From: a virus
Direction: 5' to 3' (one strand)
IMG/VR virus record: IMGVR_UViG_3300023202_000211
Span: 1-40,265 of that record
Length of the DNA: 40,265 bases
The notes beneath the pieces were generated by a model. It was not told the origin of the DNA and did not search any database. It worked only from the letters and a program-made list of their open reading frames with translations. Shown here one piece after another: positions 1 to 9,410 of the stretch (positions are counted from its first letter, which is position 1; every line of letters starts with the position of its first letter). The translations under genes and the position numbers were made by a program.

Positions 1-1
1 T

Positions 2-3000
2 GATCGATCAATCATAAGAATAGACGATAATCTTTCGGAAATGGGTGGTACATCCATCAATCAAATCCGAGAGGCTATCTTTGCTATTGAAAGAACTCTT
101 GGTGTGAACCTGCAAGGCTCAATGGGAAGCCTTGCGGAACGCCTGAATGTATCTATCAATTCAGATGGAACTCTAAGAACAGATGCCCTTCAAGCTGTCG
201 GCTTGGCAACCTTGCCAATCCATGACAACCAAGTGGCTGCGACTGCTGGGATCCAGGAATCTAAGTTAGACCTGGATTTCAGCACGTCCGATCTTGCAAC
301 TCAGCTTGCCGCTCTCGATGCTCTGGTAAATTCCACAGCAGATCTTGCAACGCTAACCAACTCTGACTTGCTCATTCACATCGCTGGCGGCACGCTGCTA
401 AATGACAACTCTACCCAGGCACGTCACGTTGCCTCCCAAATCGATATCAACAGCGTTCCTCTTGACACTAGAGATGCTACCTACATCTGGGGTGGTCTCA
501 AGGACAAGAACGGCAACCTCCGCTCCGCAACTCAGGTAGCAGAGGCATTGCTTCAGATTAACGATGACTTTGTTGCCCACCAGAACGCTCTCTCGGAAGC
601 TCATGTTGCTACAGCAATCTCTGTAGATACAACCAATTTCCTTGAAATTCCTAAGGAACTTACAGATGTTCAATCTGTCCTTGATTATTTTGACGATCAG
701 GAGACTCTATCCACAGGTCTTGACCGAGCTACTTTACACACCAATGGCATCATTCGAGATGTGCGCGCAGAAGATCCGCGAGTAGCCGTAGACGGATACA
801 ACACCAACCTCGTACCAGAGACGAAGGTTGCGGCATACTTAGCTGAGCCAAGCCAGACAGCTCCAAATGACAACGCATCTAATGGTGATGATGTTATTCA
901 GTTTTTCCCAGAAGACAACTCTAAGTTCACCTTTGATGCTCAATTCTCCCAAGTAAAGGTTGGTGATACTTTACGTATTAACTACGGAACTGGAATTGAG
1001 GCAGTATTCCCAATTAAGAGCATTCGTTTCAAGCCAGGAACTGAATGGGCTGTTCGAATTAGTACTTATAACCTTAAGAACCTTGATGGTTACAATGGTA
1101 CAGACGGATACGATGGGTACGCTCGTATCGATAGATCTAGATTCGACAATAATACTTGGGGTGTGTTTGCAGCAGCTGGTGCTGTGCCTAACACCAATCC
1201 AGGTGGTGCGTGTGATATTCAACCACAAAGCGTTATCATTGGAAACCCAAGAGGGGCCACAGCGCTAGGTATAGGTTTCGATCCTGGTAAGCTGGATATT
1301 AATCATTACAAATTGTACCTAAGGCTTTACCCATCTGGAGATCCAGAGGTATCTACGGATCTTCCATTCATTGATGTAACTGGAAATGCCGGAACCACTC
1401 CGGGTGCATACAACATTGATAGAGTTGTAGAAGCTACAAATGCAGAGTTCCGCAAAGCAGGTTACAACTACAGATTCATTGCATTCAACTACAAGGGTGA
1501 GTTCGGTCTCATGCTTGCGGATGCTTACAACAATGCATCTTTTTCCATCATCGCTGGCCAGATTAATGGTACATCCATTGAGGAAGCCTCCTTTACAGAA
1601 AACGTAATTGGGGATGCTACAGATGGTTACGATGGTTTGGGATTGGGCGCAGGAAGAGCTGGATTTGCAACACCAGTCTTACCATCAGGATCTGACTTTA
1701 CAGATGCTCAAGCAGCAGCAAGCCTATCAACACTGATTATTCCTCCGGCAACTGGAAGAGATTCTATTATTGATGGTGCTAGGCAGGATATTTTAGGAAC
1801 ACCATCTCTTACTCAGGGTGATGGATATTGGGTTGGTACCGTTACGGATGTAACAACAAATATCATTGAAAACACCAAAACCGTAACATATACTGTTCCT
1901 TTAGATTTGTCCGCTCAAGAGCTTGCTGTTGGAAAAACTATTGTTGTACAACCTGTAGACTCTACAAATTCAGATATTTCCGGATATGGTCGCTTCATCA
2001 TTGGCAATGTTACTTATGATGATAATTGTGGCACAGTAAATCAAACTATCATTTCTGTTATCAATGGTATTCATGGAACTGGAGATCCGTTAGGTACGAC
2101 CCTACCTCTTAATACTGAGGTTAAGTTGTATTTCTCAGAGGACTCTGTTGGGTTTAACAATACCAATGTGGTTGGTGATACCGCAGACTACTTTAGGTAT
2201 CATGAGATTTTTGCAACTCCAACAAGAGAAACATTCGCTGTTGAGCGTGCGCGCATGCCAAAGCAGACTGAGACTGGTATTCTTCTTGGTACGCTAACAG
2301 AGAATTGGAGAATTAGAAAAGTATCTCCAAAGCTTAAAGGGGTTAGGACAGGATCTGATTTCCGTAGCTTTGTAAGGTTTGTTGTTACTGATTACGATCC
2401 TGTAACGGGAAGGTATGATGGTTACATTGGAGAGCCAGACGGAGACTCAATCCTTAACCCAGGACCAATTGTTAGTGGTAAGAAAGATCGTCCAGTACGA
2501 TTCTATGACGGAACTTATGTAAGTCATATAGACATAGAGTTTAGAGAGTTTTCTACCACCCCTGGTATTAACATTATGTCAGATACCTCTCCAAGGTATG
2601 TAGATATTGAGGTTTTTGACACTCTGCAAAGACATGATGAGTTCTTTGCTCTTGCTGGTGTTAGCCACAATGTTTTGGACTTTCAGTCCATTACCGATCT
2701 TCGCGAGTTTGGAACGCTATCTGAAGATAATTTTACAGATTCAGCAATCAAATTCATTCAAGCCGGGGAACGTTATCTTCATGCCAATGGAGTTGTTCGA
2801 GGATTTGAATACGAAGGTACGGCAACGAATTCTGAAGCAGTGCTTGGATTCACCGGAGGTATAGCGCTGGTTAATGGAGCATTTGTTGCAGTAGATTCCT
2901 TTGAAGTGAAACTTCCAGAAGTTAAATCTAGTTCTTCTGATGAGGTGGATTTCCTCATCTGCGTTACCGAGGGAGGGCAGCTTCAGGCTGTTGTTCAAGA

Positions 3001-5068
3001 GACTGGAACGGGTGCGCAATTTTATGCCGTAGACACCGGTTACTATGTTGAGACTTTGTCCTTCAAAGACATTGTGGACAGACATAAAGAACTGACCATT
3101 GTAGCTAAGGTAAACGCCACAATTGCAGATCAGGATGGTGGACTTGTTACTTATTCTTTAAATTCTGTAGCGGATGCAAGACGCTTTGTTTACAATCAAG
3201 ACATTAATGATTGGACAGTTTCTCAGGTTCTAGAGGGTGATGGTTACACCACTACATTCAGAAGCACTGATGCCCTTATCTGCTGGGCAAAAGAATACGA
3301 AATATGTGAAGCAAAAATTGTTTACATAGAATTAGAGGAGCCTGTTGATTTAACTCAAGTTACTCATGGATTCAAATTAAGCGGAGGAACTGTTGTTGTT
3401 AATTCTGATGATGGGTTTATTCTAGATCAGAACATAGAGCTTGATGGTATCGATTTTATTTACAACAACGTACTAACAGGATTTGATCCAGCGGACATAT
3501 CTCATCTTGAAGATACACAGGCGTGTGTAAGCATGCCGGAAGCAACCGGTAATATCAAGATTCACAATTGTAAGTTCAGACAAACTACAACCGGTGAGCG
3601 TGCACCATATATAGCGTACTTCAATGAAGACGGCGACTCACCAATAATAACAAATGTTAGAATTACAGATAATACCTTTGAAGAAAGTTCTAACTCTGCA
3701 AACTGTGCGGTTGGGTTTGCACTGTTTGTAGTAGCAGTTCAAACAGATGATACCGAGCGTTACTTCATTAATATTGATATTTCTAGAAATATCATTAACG
3801 GAAACCAAAGCATATTGATTGTAAGTAACGGCACTGGTGAAAAACCAATTGTAAAGGGATTGACGATAGATGATAACTACATGGAAGATGGCGTTATTGG
3901 TTATCAGTTTGCTTCAGACATTCCACAAACAGGACTTAACAACATCAATGTCGGTGCACGCATTAGCGGCAATTTGTGTCACACAATTATGAGCGCTAGT
4001 ATGGATGGAACATTCTTGCCTGGTTCTTATGGAACGCAAGGTGATGAAATTGTTTCAGGAAATACTTGTGCCAGAATGTACATCTTCCTATCAGGGTTTG
4101 GTGAGAATGGAAGCGTATTTGAAAACAACAAGCTTTATGCTCGGCCATTGATTCCTGAGCTTGATATCACATTCTCTGATGCTGCAATGTTCTTATTTGG
4201 AGGCGGACAAGCTACAATCAAAGGAAACTTTATTCATTACAACCCACGAGATTCCCTAGCTTATGTTACCGGTATGATTGTAAGCTCTAATGCTGTTATT
4301 ACCGAAAACCAATTGCTATCATTAAGCTTTACAGGAACCGGTATTGTTTGTGGTGCCAACTCTATCATCACAAACAATAGAGTTAATCGTGGAACCCAGG
4401 ACTTGACAGGATTCTTTATTCAATCTACGGGTGATGAGACAATCATTTCTGACAACTATCTAAGCCACAGATACACAGATGTAGCAGAAACAGATCCTGA
4501 TACAATTGACTATACATCTGGCGAGGCCGTTGTTACAAGAAATGTTAATCATCTTAGAACTGTTGATGTAGATTTTGGTGCTCATGGTACGGCAGCACCG
4601 GGCCAAAATGATAGTACCCTGTGGTTTGTTAGGACAAATGGAGATTTTGATTCTACAACATGGTTAAGCTCAATACAATCTGGCTCAACATTAATATCTT
4701 CATTTAGAGGGTCTGCATCAGATAGTGCCAGAATGGTATGGAAAGGTTCGTTTAACTCTATCTTACCCGCAGGTGCAAAGGTTGTATCAATAACTTTAGA
4801 TGCAAATGTTGCTGATAGAGCTGATTGGTCATTGGCTGCCGTTGAGTTGGCTATAAGAAATAACCAGTCAGTTACTGATGTTGATGATCATGCCTTGAGT
4901 TTTATTACTGAAGGTTCTGATAATTTAAGCCTATCGTTACCACAAGGTGTCTCTTCACCAATTGATGTTGAGAATACATATTTGTTTATGAGAGCACTTG
5001 GAACAAGAAGCGCTGGAACAAACGGAGACATAACACTTACCAACTGTGAAATTACATATACTTGGTAA
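2..5068 (+). CDS. Giant tail fibre/spike-like virion protein with beta-helix domain (5' partial)
   Basis: The frame is open to the left edge, so the true start lies outside; the first in-window Met is at 41 (1675 residues from there, used for numbering). The first 50 residues contain an amphipathic helix (IREAIFAIERTLG) and a GSMGSLAERL motif of a kind seen near the start of phage fibre and appendage proteins. The middle is beta-rich and carries eight DGY tripeptides. Residues about 1100-1480 show repeated short strands with Asn/Ile ladders (NIKIHNCKF, NVRITDNTF, NIDISRNII, TIKGNFI, IITNNRV), the hallmark of a right-handed parallel beta-helix of the pectate-lyase type used by tailspikes. The last 170 residues look like a beta-sandwich. 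Role inferred: receptor-binding or decoration fibre, possibly sugar-binding or sugar-cleaving; no catalytic residues can be assigned. The gene ends at a strong terminator. The beta-helix is fairly sure, the exact role is not. Confidence 0.7.
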   Translation, partial: DRSIIRIDDNLSEMGGTSINQIREAIFAIERTLGVNLQGSMGSLAERLNVSINSDGTLRTDALQAVGLATLPIHDNQVAATAGIQESKLDLDFSTSDLATQLAALDALVNSTADLATLTNSDLLIHIAGGTLLNDNSTQARHVASQIDINSVPLDTRDATYIWGGLKDKNGNLRSATQVAEALLQINDDFVAHQNALSEAHVATAISVDTTNFLEIPKELTDVQSVLDYFDDQETLSTGLDRATLHTNGIIRDVRAEDPRVAVDGYNTNLVPETKVAAYLAEPSQTAPNDNASNGDDVIQFFPEDNSKFTFDAQFSQVKVGDTLRINYGTGIEAVFPIKSIRFKPGTEWAVRISTYNLKNLDGYNGTDGYDGYARIDRSRFDNNTWGVFAAAGAVPNTNPGGACDIQPQSVIIGNPRGATALGIGFDPGKLDINHYKLYLRLYPSGDPEVSTDLPFIDVTGNAGTTPGAYNIDRVVEATNAEFRKAGYNYRFIAFNYKGEFGLMLADAYNNASFSIIAGQINGTSIEEASFTENVIGDATDGYDGLGLGAGRAGFATPVLPSGSDFTDAQAAASLSTLIIPPATGRDSIIDGARQDILGTPSLTQGDGYWVGTVTDVTTNIIENTKTVTYTVPLDLSAQELAVGKTIVVQPVDSTNSDISGYGRFIIGNVTYDDNCGTVNQTIISVINGIHGTGDPLGTTLPLNTEVKLYFSEDSVGFNNTNVVGDTADYFRYHEIFATPTRETFAVERARMPKQTETGILLGTLTENWRIRKVSPKLKGVRTGSDFRSFVRFVVTDYDPVTGRYDGYIGEPDGDSILNPGPIVSGKKDRPVRFYDGTYVSHIDIEFREFSTTPGINIMSDTSPRYVDIEVFDTLQRHDEFFALAGVSHNVLDFQSITDLREFGTLSEDNFTDSAIKFIQAGERYLHANGVVRGFEYEGTATNSEAVLGFTGGIALVNGAFVAVDSFEVKLPEVKSSSSDEVDFLICVTEGGQLQAVVQETGTGAQFYAVDTGYYVETLSFKDIVDRHKELTIVAKVNATIADQDGGLVTYSLNSVADARRFVYNQDINDWTVSQVLEGDGYTTTFRSTDALICWAKEYEICEAKIVYIELEEPVDLTQVTHGFKLSGGTVVVNSDDGFILDQNIELDGIDFIYNNVLTGFDPADISHLEDTQACVSMPEATGNIKIHNCKFRQTTTGERAPYIAYFNEDGDSPIITNVRITDNTFEESSNSANCAVGFALFVVAVQTDDTERYFINIDISRNIINGNQSILIVSNGTGEKPIVKGLTIDDNYMEDGVIGYQFASDIPQTGLNNINVGARISGNLCHTIMSASMDGTFLPGSYGTQGDEIVSGNTCARMYIFLSGFGENGSVFENNKLYARPLIPELDITFSDAAMFLFGGGQATIKGNFIHYNPRDSLAYVTGMIVSSNAVITENQLLSLSFTGTGIVCGANSIITNNRVNRGTQDLTGFFIQSTGDETIISDNYLSHRYTDVAETDPDTIDYTSGEAVVTRNVNHLRTVDVDFGAHGTAAPGQNDSTLWFVRTNGDFDSTTWLSSIQSGSTLISSFRGSASDSARMVWKGSFNSILPAGAKVVSITLDANVADRADWSLAAVELAIRNNQSVTDVDDHALSFITEGSDNLSLSLPQGVSSPIDVENTYLFMRALGTRSAGTNGDITLTNCEITYTW

Positions 5069-5071
5069 ATA

Positions 5072-5097
5072 AAAAGCCGGCTTATAAGCCGGCTTTT
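5072..5097. terminator. Bidirectional Rho-independent terminator (perfect 26-bp palindrome)
   Basis: A perfect palindrome with two GCCGGC cores separated by TTATAA and flanked by A-runs and T-runs. It lies between the convergent ends of the fibre gene (stop at 5066-5068) and the minus-strand lipoprotein gene (stop at 5107). Each strand reads a GC stem followed by U-rich sequence: TTTTATATG on the + strand and TTTTTATTTA on the minus strand. It should stop transcription from both sides. Confidence 0.9.
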
Positions 5098-5106
5098 ATA
5101 TGTAAG

Positions 5107-5823
5107 TTAGTCTCCTTGTGGGAATCCATTTGTATTTTCGCAACACCAATCAATTTCTGGAGTGTTACCAGAGGTTGGTGAGCATCCGTTTGATTGCGGC
5201 ATTTGATCTACGTAGTTGTCGCATGTTACAAGTTTTTTGTCTGGATGTTCAAGACAAACATCAAAATCTTCTTCAAAGTATTCACATTTGCCAAAACAAA
5301 TATTTTGGCTGGTACAAGAGGATCCGAGCACATCACACCCTCCACAATTCATTACCTGTCCGCAATTTCCAATAAATTCGCCACATGACATTTGAGTGTC
5401 TCCATTAGACACTCTTAATGCATGCTCTTCACAAGTTTCAGGAACGCAAACCCCATTACCACCAGTGGAAGTATCTCCACCAGTTGAGGTTTCACCTCCC
5501 GATGCACCGCCCGATGGCATCCCTCCGGAATTACCGGATCCTTCACCGCCTGTTCCTGTGCCGCCAGTTGATGATCCTCCGGACTCTCCAGATTGGGTAC
5601 AATCACAAAGACCCCATTCACCGGCCTCACAGAATTGAACGCCTGAGCATTCATCTTGGCCAGAGCAGTCAACTGAGTCTGCATTGTCAGGATCGCAAAT
5701 CGTTCCAGTGAGGTCGTTTGGAACTGGCTCCTTGGGCCCGGTTGATGAGGTGGTAAATTCATCACCACCACAGGCGATGGTGAAAGACATGCTCGCAATG
5801 ATTGTCAGAATGTACTTGTTCAT
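5107..5823 (-). CDS. Cys-rich lipoprotein with Gly/Ser/Thr linker, Myxococcota-like (phage moron candidate)
   Basis: 238 residues. The N-terminus is a lipoprotein signal peptide: Lys at residue 3, a hydrophobic stretch, then FTIAC with the lipidated Cys at 18. The residue after Cys is Gly, which in E. coli would favour the outer membrane. Residues 43-75 hold a Cys-rich block ending FCEAGEWGLCDC. Residues 78-124 are a GGS/STGG low-complexity linker. Residues 126-180 hold a second block (CGEFIGNCGQVMNCGGC) like those in secreted lipoproteins of myxobacteria and relatives. There are 20 further Cys, suggesting disulfides outside the cytoplasm. It is the only gene here on the minus strand and sits between structural genes, so it is probably expressed independently and displayed on the infected or lysogenised cell, perhaps for surface change or superinfection exclusion (inference). 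No good Shine-Dalgarno is visible before the ATG. Confidence 0.8.
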   Translation of the reverse strand: MNKYILTIIASMSFTIACGGDEFTTSSTGPKEPVPNDLTGTICDPDNADSVDCSGQDECSGVQFCEAGEWGLCDCTQSGESGGSSTGGTGTGGEGSGNSGGMPSGGASGGETSTGGDTSTGGNGVCVPETCEEHALRVSNGDTQMSCGEFIGNCGQVMNCGGCDVLGSSCTSQNICFGKCEYFEEDFDVCLEHPDKKLVTCDNYVDQMPQSNGCSPTSGNTPEIDWCCENTNGFPQGD

Positions 5824-5882
5824 GTGTTTTCGTTTCGTTTTGGTTTTCTAGGTCATCGGATATTCCGGGAATCGCTGCGGGC

Positions 5883-5904
5883 CTTGGGGTTTTTCGCCCC
5901 GAAG
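5883..5904 (-). promoter_or_regulatory. GGGG/CCCC hairpin in the lipoprotein leader
   Basis: On the + strand GGGG (5886-5889) pairs with CCCC (5897-5900), extendable by CTT (5883-5885) and GAAG (5901-5904) with one bulge. It lies about 60 bases upstream of the lipoprotein ATG, inside the predicted 5' leader. There is no U-tract on either side, so it is not a standard terminator. Its function is unknown. Confidence 0.35.
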
Positions 5905-5912
5905 ACACCCTG

Positions 5913-5941
5913 AAGCTACCTCAGACTAAGAGTTCTGTCAA
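5913..5941 (-). promoter_or_regulatory. Candidate sigma70-type promoter for the lipoprotein gene
   Basis: On the minus strand a perfect -35 box TTGACA (5936-5941) is followed after 17 bases by a weak -10 box TAGCTT (5913-5918). It lies about 90 bases upstream of the lipoprotein start, in the 210-base divergent spacer. The -35 and the spacing are ideal; the -10 matches only three of six positions. A host-like promoter would fit a moron gene expressed independently of late phage transcription. Confidence 0.35.
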
Positions 5942-6027
5942 GGAAAAAACGACACATTGCATTTGTATGCGCTTTTTTCGCTGTTTTGGATTCGCACATG
6001 AAGACTTCGCAGTGAATAATTCAGCAT

Positions 6028-6205
6028 CCTGGCATGACGCCAGGTACTCTCAATTTTCATAGGACAGATCTCTACCAGATCCACAACGTGGTTCAAAACA
6101 CGTTGATGTCCTATCCGAAGGAATTGGTCATCGACATCCTTCGGAAAGAGTTTTCCAAGGATTCTTTTTTTCATTACGTGGCCGATCCTTGGGGTTTCCC
6201 CAAGG
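6028..6205 (+). promoter_or_regulatory. Cluster of strong hairpins over the start of the tail-completion gene
   Basis: Successive perfect inverted repeats: CCTGGC/GCCAGG (6028-6033 with 6039-6044, the candidate ATG 6034 being in the 5-base loop); CAACGTG/CACGTTG (6084-6090 with 6099-6105, ATG 6106 directly after); TCCGAAGGA/TCCTTCGGA (6114-6122 with 6137-6145); CCAAGGAT/ATCCTTGG (6155-6162 with 6185-6192); and CCTTGGGG/CCCCAAGG (6187-6194 with 6198-6205). The last two share 6187-6192 and cannot form together, as in an attenuator switch. They overlap coding sequence. Function is inferred only. Confidence 0.45.
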
Positions 6206-6837
6206 TAGTTGACCACACGGACCTGCCATTAGATGCAGGATACAACAATGACCTGACCACCCGAATCTTCATCGGGGAAGCGTTCAGGCAGGATGCAATT
6301 CTGTACCCAGCGTTGATGGTTCGCATGACCTCAGCGAAGTCAGTGCCCATTTCGATGTCCCGTAACAAGGAGACCATCGAATATGAGAAGCAATTAGTAA
6401 TTGATGGGTATGGAAACACAAAGGAGTTTTTCATACCCCGGTACATCGACCTAGCTGGGGCATGGGAAGGATCTATTTCGATAGATATCTGGGCTAGAGA
6501 CATTCACTCTAGGGATAATTTGATAAGTCTTTTGATGTTGATGTTTACAGACATCAGATTTGAGACAATGAGGAAGGCTGGAGTACTGATCAAATCCGGC
6601 TCTCCTAGCGTAAGCGGGGTCTCGGAAGGGGACGATAGAAGGCAAGATAAGCTCTACAAAGCTACTATTAACATGGAGGTTAGGTCAGAGTGGAGGCGTC
6701 TCATTCCAGTGGGTGGAATCGTGGATCGTATCAATTTCTGCGTAGATTTTACCACAATAGATGGAACGGGAAATACCAACCCAAATCTACAGATAAGCCA
6801 ATCCCTATCCATCTTAGATCAAATTGAGGCTTTGTAA
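6034..6837 (+). CDS. Putative tail completion / neck protein
   Basis: 267 residues, directly before the sheath gene, where myoviruses usually encode tail completion, terminator or sheath-stabilising proteins. The N-terminal part (DLYQIHNVVQNTLMSYPKEL, then WGFPKVVDHTDLPLDAG) and the middle (RIFIGEAFRQDAILYPAL, then LAGAWEGSISIDIWA) suggest a compact alpha/beta virion protein, but I recognise no catalytic motif. One DGY lies at residues 124-126. The start is uncertain: no Shine-Dalgarno precedes ATG 6034, which sits in a hairpin loop; GTG 6088 and ATG 6106 are in-frame alternatives, also without a clear ribosome site. I keep 6034 because the residues before Met25 look like coding sequence. Role is inferred from position. 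Confidence 0.6.
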   Translation: MTPGTLNFHRTDLYQIHNVVQNTLMSYPKELVIDILRKEFSKDSFFHYVADPWGFPKVVDHTDLPLDAGYNNDLTTRIFIGEAFRQDAILYPALMVRMTSAKSVPISMSRNKETIEYEKQLVIDGYGNTKEFFIPRYIDLAGAWEGSISIDIWARDIHSRDNLISLLMLMFTDIRFETMRKAGVLIKSGSPSVSGVSEGDDRRQDKLYKATINMEVRSEWRRLIPVGGIVDRINFCVDFTTIDGTGNTNPNLQISQSLSILDQIEAL

Positions 6838-6925
6838 CGCATATCTGCGTATACATTTGAGCAAAGCCAAAAGGGTAATATTTCCACATTGTATTGAGCA
6901 ACACATGGCTTTGAGAGGATTCTAA
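6838..6925 (+). promoter_or_regulatory. Spacer upstream of the sheath gene with a good ribosome binding site
   Basis: This 88-base gap is one of the longer + strand gaps in the module, so it may hold a late promoter or processing site for sheath expression. A small hairpin ACGCA/TGCGT (6837-6841 with 6846-6850) opens it. AGAGGA at 6914-6919 sits six bases before ATG 6926 and is a good Shine-Dalgarno. No convincing -35/-10 pair was found. Confidence 0.4.
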
Positions 6926-9400
6926 ATGGCAGCTAATATTCCAGGCGCAACAAGCATAGTTCCTAGCGTTGTATCTGAAACCAGAACAATCCAGCGGGGA
7001 GTAAGTGTACCAACAGGTATTCGCACCGCTGTACTCATGGGTGAGGGTCTCAAGGAGGAAGTCCTTGTAGGTTCCGCAAATGGTGCTGGTAACGATGGTT
7101 TCAATCCAACCTACACTTCAACAAATGGGTCTGATGGCCGTCACTTTCTATTAGGAAAGGGTCAGGATGTCGTTGCCCCAGTAATCATTAATCGATCAAG
7201 ACTTTTCAAGAACGGCATTGAGTTGGCGCTTCTTGAAGACACAATTGATAGCAACCCTTTCGACTCTCGATTCGATGCGAGACTAGATCCACAGACAGGA
7301 CAGATTGAGCTTCAAGCCGCATATCTTGTAGACCAAGGTGGACAGAACTATCTTCCATCAGGAAGTAATGTCGGTGACGGAACTATTGATAACCTTTCTT
7401 TGCTCGATCCTAACGCACCACCAGAGACCTGGACTATTCGTTGCTCAAGCGTGCGTAGAGATGGATACGGAGATCCAATTGACGGTTATGCAAGGTTCAT
7501 TGCTCGTGGCTCCGAGAGTGGAATCCTTCTCGATGGTTACGGAAACCAAATTACATGGCAGTCTAACGGAACCATCGTTGATAACGGCGTTCTAAGATTC
7601 TCAATCTCAGAGGGTACAACTCCATTCCAGGAGGGCGACAGCTTTATCGTCCAAGTTGAGGGTGGAGCACTTGTAGCGGGAGACTCTCTCAGCGCTCGAT
7701 ACATCTCACTGCTAGACTTAAATGACCCAGAGTTTTTCTCTGACCTCAATGAATTGGTAGCTAAGCATGGACAGCCAACAGTAGATAATAGACTCTCTCT
7801 TGGTGCACAGCTTTCATTCGCTAACGGAACACCAGGTGTGTTTGCACTGCAGACTAAACCTTCTATTCCAAGGCGTGTTTCTTACCAGCTTGAGGATTCA
7901 GCTAACGGTCAGACAGATCTCGATGATCTTACTTTCGAGCTTCCTCTGAACGTTATTCCAGACGTTGATGCGAACATCAACTTCTTCGTTACCTCTCCAA
8001 CCACAGGTTCGGAGACACAGATTATTCCTAACAAGGTTGACTTCTTCGACCCAACCATCACCTCTAACCCATCTGGATTCGTATTCGGACCAGATGACTT
8101 CTCTTATACAGTTATCCTTGACGAGTCTGTACAGAAGAAGGCAGAGAATGGTGTGCTTACACTCACCTCCGCAACCACAGCAACACTTGCAAGTGCAACG
8201 GTAGAGTTCGGTGTTGAAGACCTTGCGGCAACCAGAAGTCTCAGAATTGAGAACTCACTTCTTGGTAACGATGGAACATTCACAATTACAGGTGTTGTAA
8301 ACGGTGAGCTTCAGCTCTCCAGCGCAGCACCATTCGGAGCCGACGAATCAGGAATTGAATTCTTTGTTCTTGACAGCATCGCAAGCTCTGCACGAATCCT
8401 GTTTACATCAGACTTGGCACTTCAGCTTGGTGAAGAGCTAAGAGCTACAGTTGTCGATGTAAAGGATGCAGACTTCTTCGACGCTGGTTGGCTTGAGGCT
8501 TACGAGGCAGCAGAGAGAATCGAAGTTGACATGGTTGTTCCACTTCCATCTCAGACAATCTCTGCAATCTTCCAGAACGGTAAGGTTCATGTTGAGACAA
8601 TGTCTAACATCCGAAACAAGAAGGAGCGTATCCTCTTTGTCGGAGCAATCCGAGGCTTGGATCCAGACAATGTTATCGGAACTGAGCCAGCTGCAGTTGA
8701 AGACATCGGCGTACTTGAAGGTATTCAGGGTGATGATGTTTCCGAGATTCTTTCTGGTAACGTCGAAGACCTTGCAAACTATGGTGTACAGGATGCTTTC
8801 GGAGACTCTTACCGCGTAGTTTACTTCTACCCTGACGAGATTGTTGTTCAGGCTGGAGCGGATAACGTACAGGTTGATGGATTCTTCATGGGCGCGGCGG
8901 CTGCGGGACACTTCTCTGGTTCCACACAGATTCCTGAACCACTTACTAACAAGAGGCTTTCTGGATTTACCATCCTTCGTGACAAGCTGTATCCACCGCT
9001 TGTTGAAGAAAACATCGCTCAGTCAGGCATGACTCTCCTTACACCAGTTGCTGGTGGTGGACGAGTTGTCTGGGGTAAGACCACAACGATCTCCCTGGAG
9101 CCAACTGAGGAGGAAATTTCCATCGTGTTCATTCGCGATAGGATTTCAAAGAGCATGCGCCGAGCATTCTTGCCTTACATCGGTCGTGCAGAGACAGCAA
9201 CCTTCAAGGCTACCTTGTTCCAGGTTGCACAGGCCCTAATGCAGACATTCATTCAGCAACGTCTGATTACAACATTCGGCGGTCTGACTGTTAATAGGGA
9301 TTCAGTAGAGCCACGTCAGTGGAACATCACAGTTGCTGTACAGCCAACCTTCCCAGTGAACTGGATCTACATCCTTATCAACGTTGGAAGGCTTGACTAA
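6926..9400 (+). CDS. Tail sheath protein
   Basis: 824 residues, larger than many sheaths. The C-terminal 200 residues carry the conserved sheath domain: YPPLVEENIAQSGMTLL, then VVWGKTT, then FIRDRISKSMRRAFLPYIGR, an ATFKATLFQVAQALMQ helix, and a final beta-strand ending YILINVGRLD. Sheath subunits form the contractile outer cylinder; the N- and C-terminal strands of the family mesh neighbouring subunits together. The N-terminal and middle parts are beta-rich, probably surface insertions, and hold three DGY tripeptides in one short segment (residues 179-181, 186-188, 203-205). The start is well supported by AGAGGA six bases upstream. The tube gene follows after ten bases, the normal sheath-tube order. 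Confidence 0.95.
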   Translation: MAANIPGATSIVPSVVSETRTIQRGVSVPTGIRTAVLMGEGLKEEVLVGSANGAGNDGFNPTYTSTNGSDGRHFLLGKGQDVVAPVIINRSRLFKNGIELALLEDTIDSNPFDSRFDARLDPQTGQIELQAAYLVDQGGQNYLPSGSNVGDGTIDNLSLLDPNAPPETWTIRCSSVRRDGYGDPIDGYARFIARGSESGILLDGYGNQITWQSNGTIVDNGVLRFSISEGTTPFQEGDSFIVQVEGGALVAGDSLSARYISLLDLNDPEFFSDLNELVAKHGQPTVDNRLSLGAQLSFANGTPGVFALQTKPSIPRRVSYQLEDSANGQTDLDDLTFELPLNVIPDVDANINFFVTSPTTGSETQIIPNKVDFFDPTITSNPSGFVFGPDDFSYTVILDESVQKKAENGVLTLTSATTATLASATVEFGVEDLAATRSLRIENSLLGNDGTFTITGVVNGELQLSSAAPFGADESGIEFFVLDSIASSARILFTSDLALQLGEELRATVVDVKDADFFDAGWLEAYEAAERIEVDMVVPLPSQTISAIFQNGKVHVETMSNIRNKKERILFVGAIRGLDPDNVIGTEPAAVEDIGVLEGIQGDDVSEILSGNVEDLANYGVQDAFGDSYRVVYFYPDEIVVQAGADNVQVDGFFMGAAAAGHFSGSTQIPEPLTNKRLSGFTILRDKLYPPLVEENIAQSGMTLLTPVAGGGRVVWGKTTTISLEPTEEEISIVFIRDRISKSMRRAFLPYIGRAETATFKATLFQVAQALMQTFIQQRLITTFGGLTVNRDSVEPRQWNITVAVQPTFPVNWIYILINVGRLD

Positions 9401-9410
9401 TAGGTGATTC

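Noticed and set aside
5396-5638. Pro-rich open frame on the + strand opposite the lipoprotein
   Set aside because: It is the complement of the Gly/Ser/Thr linker codons; it has no ribosome site, and the minus-strand protein has a signal peptide and Cys pattern that explain the sequence.
5824-6033. Possible small RNA or extra small gene in the divergent spacer
   Set aside because: No open frame with a ribosome site and no terminator; the candidate minus-strand promoter and hairpin are better explained as the lipoprotein leader.
6838-6925. Promoter before the sheath gene (TTGAGC ... TAATAT)
   Set aside because: The spacing is only 13 bases and the boxes are weak; not enough to call.
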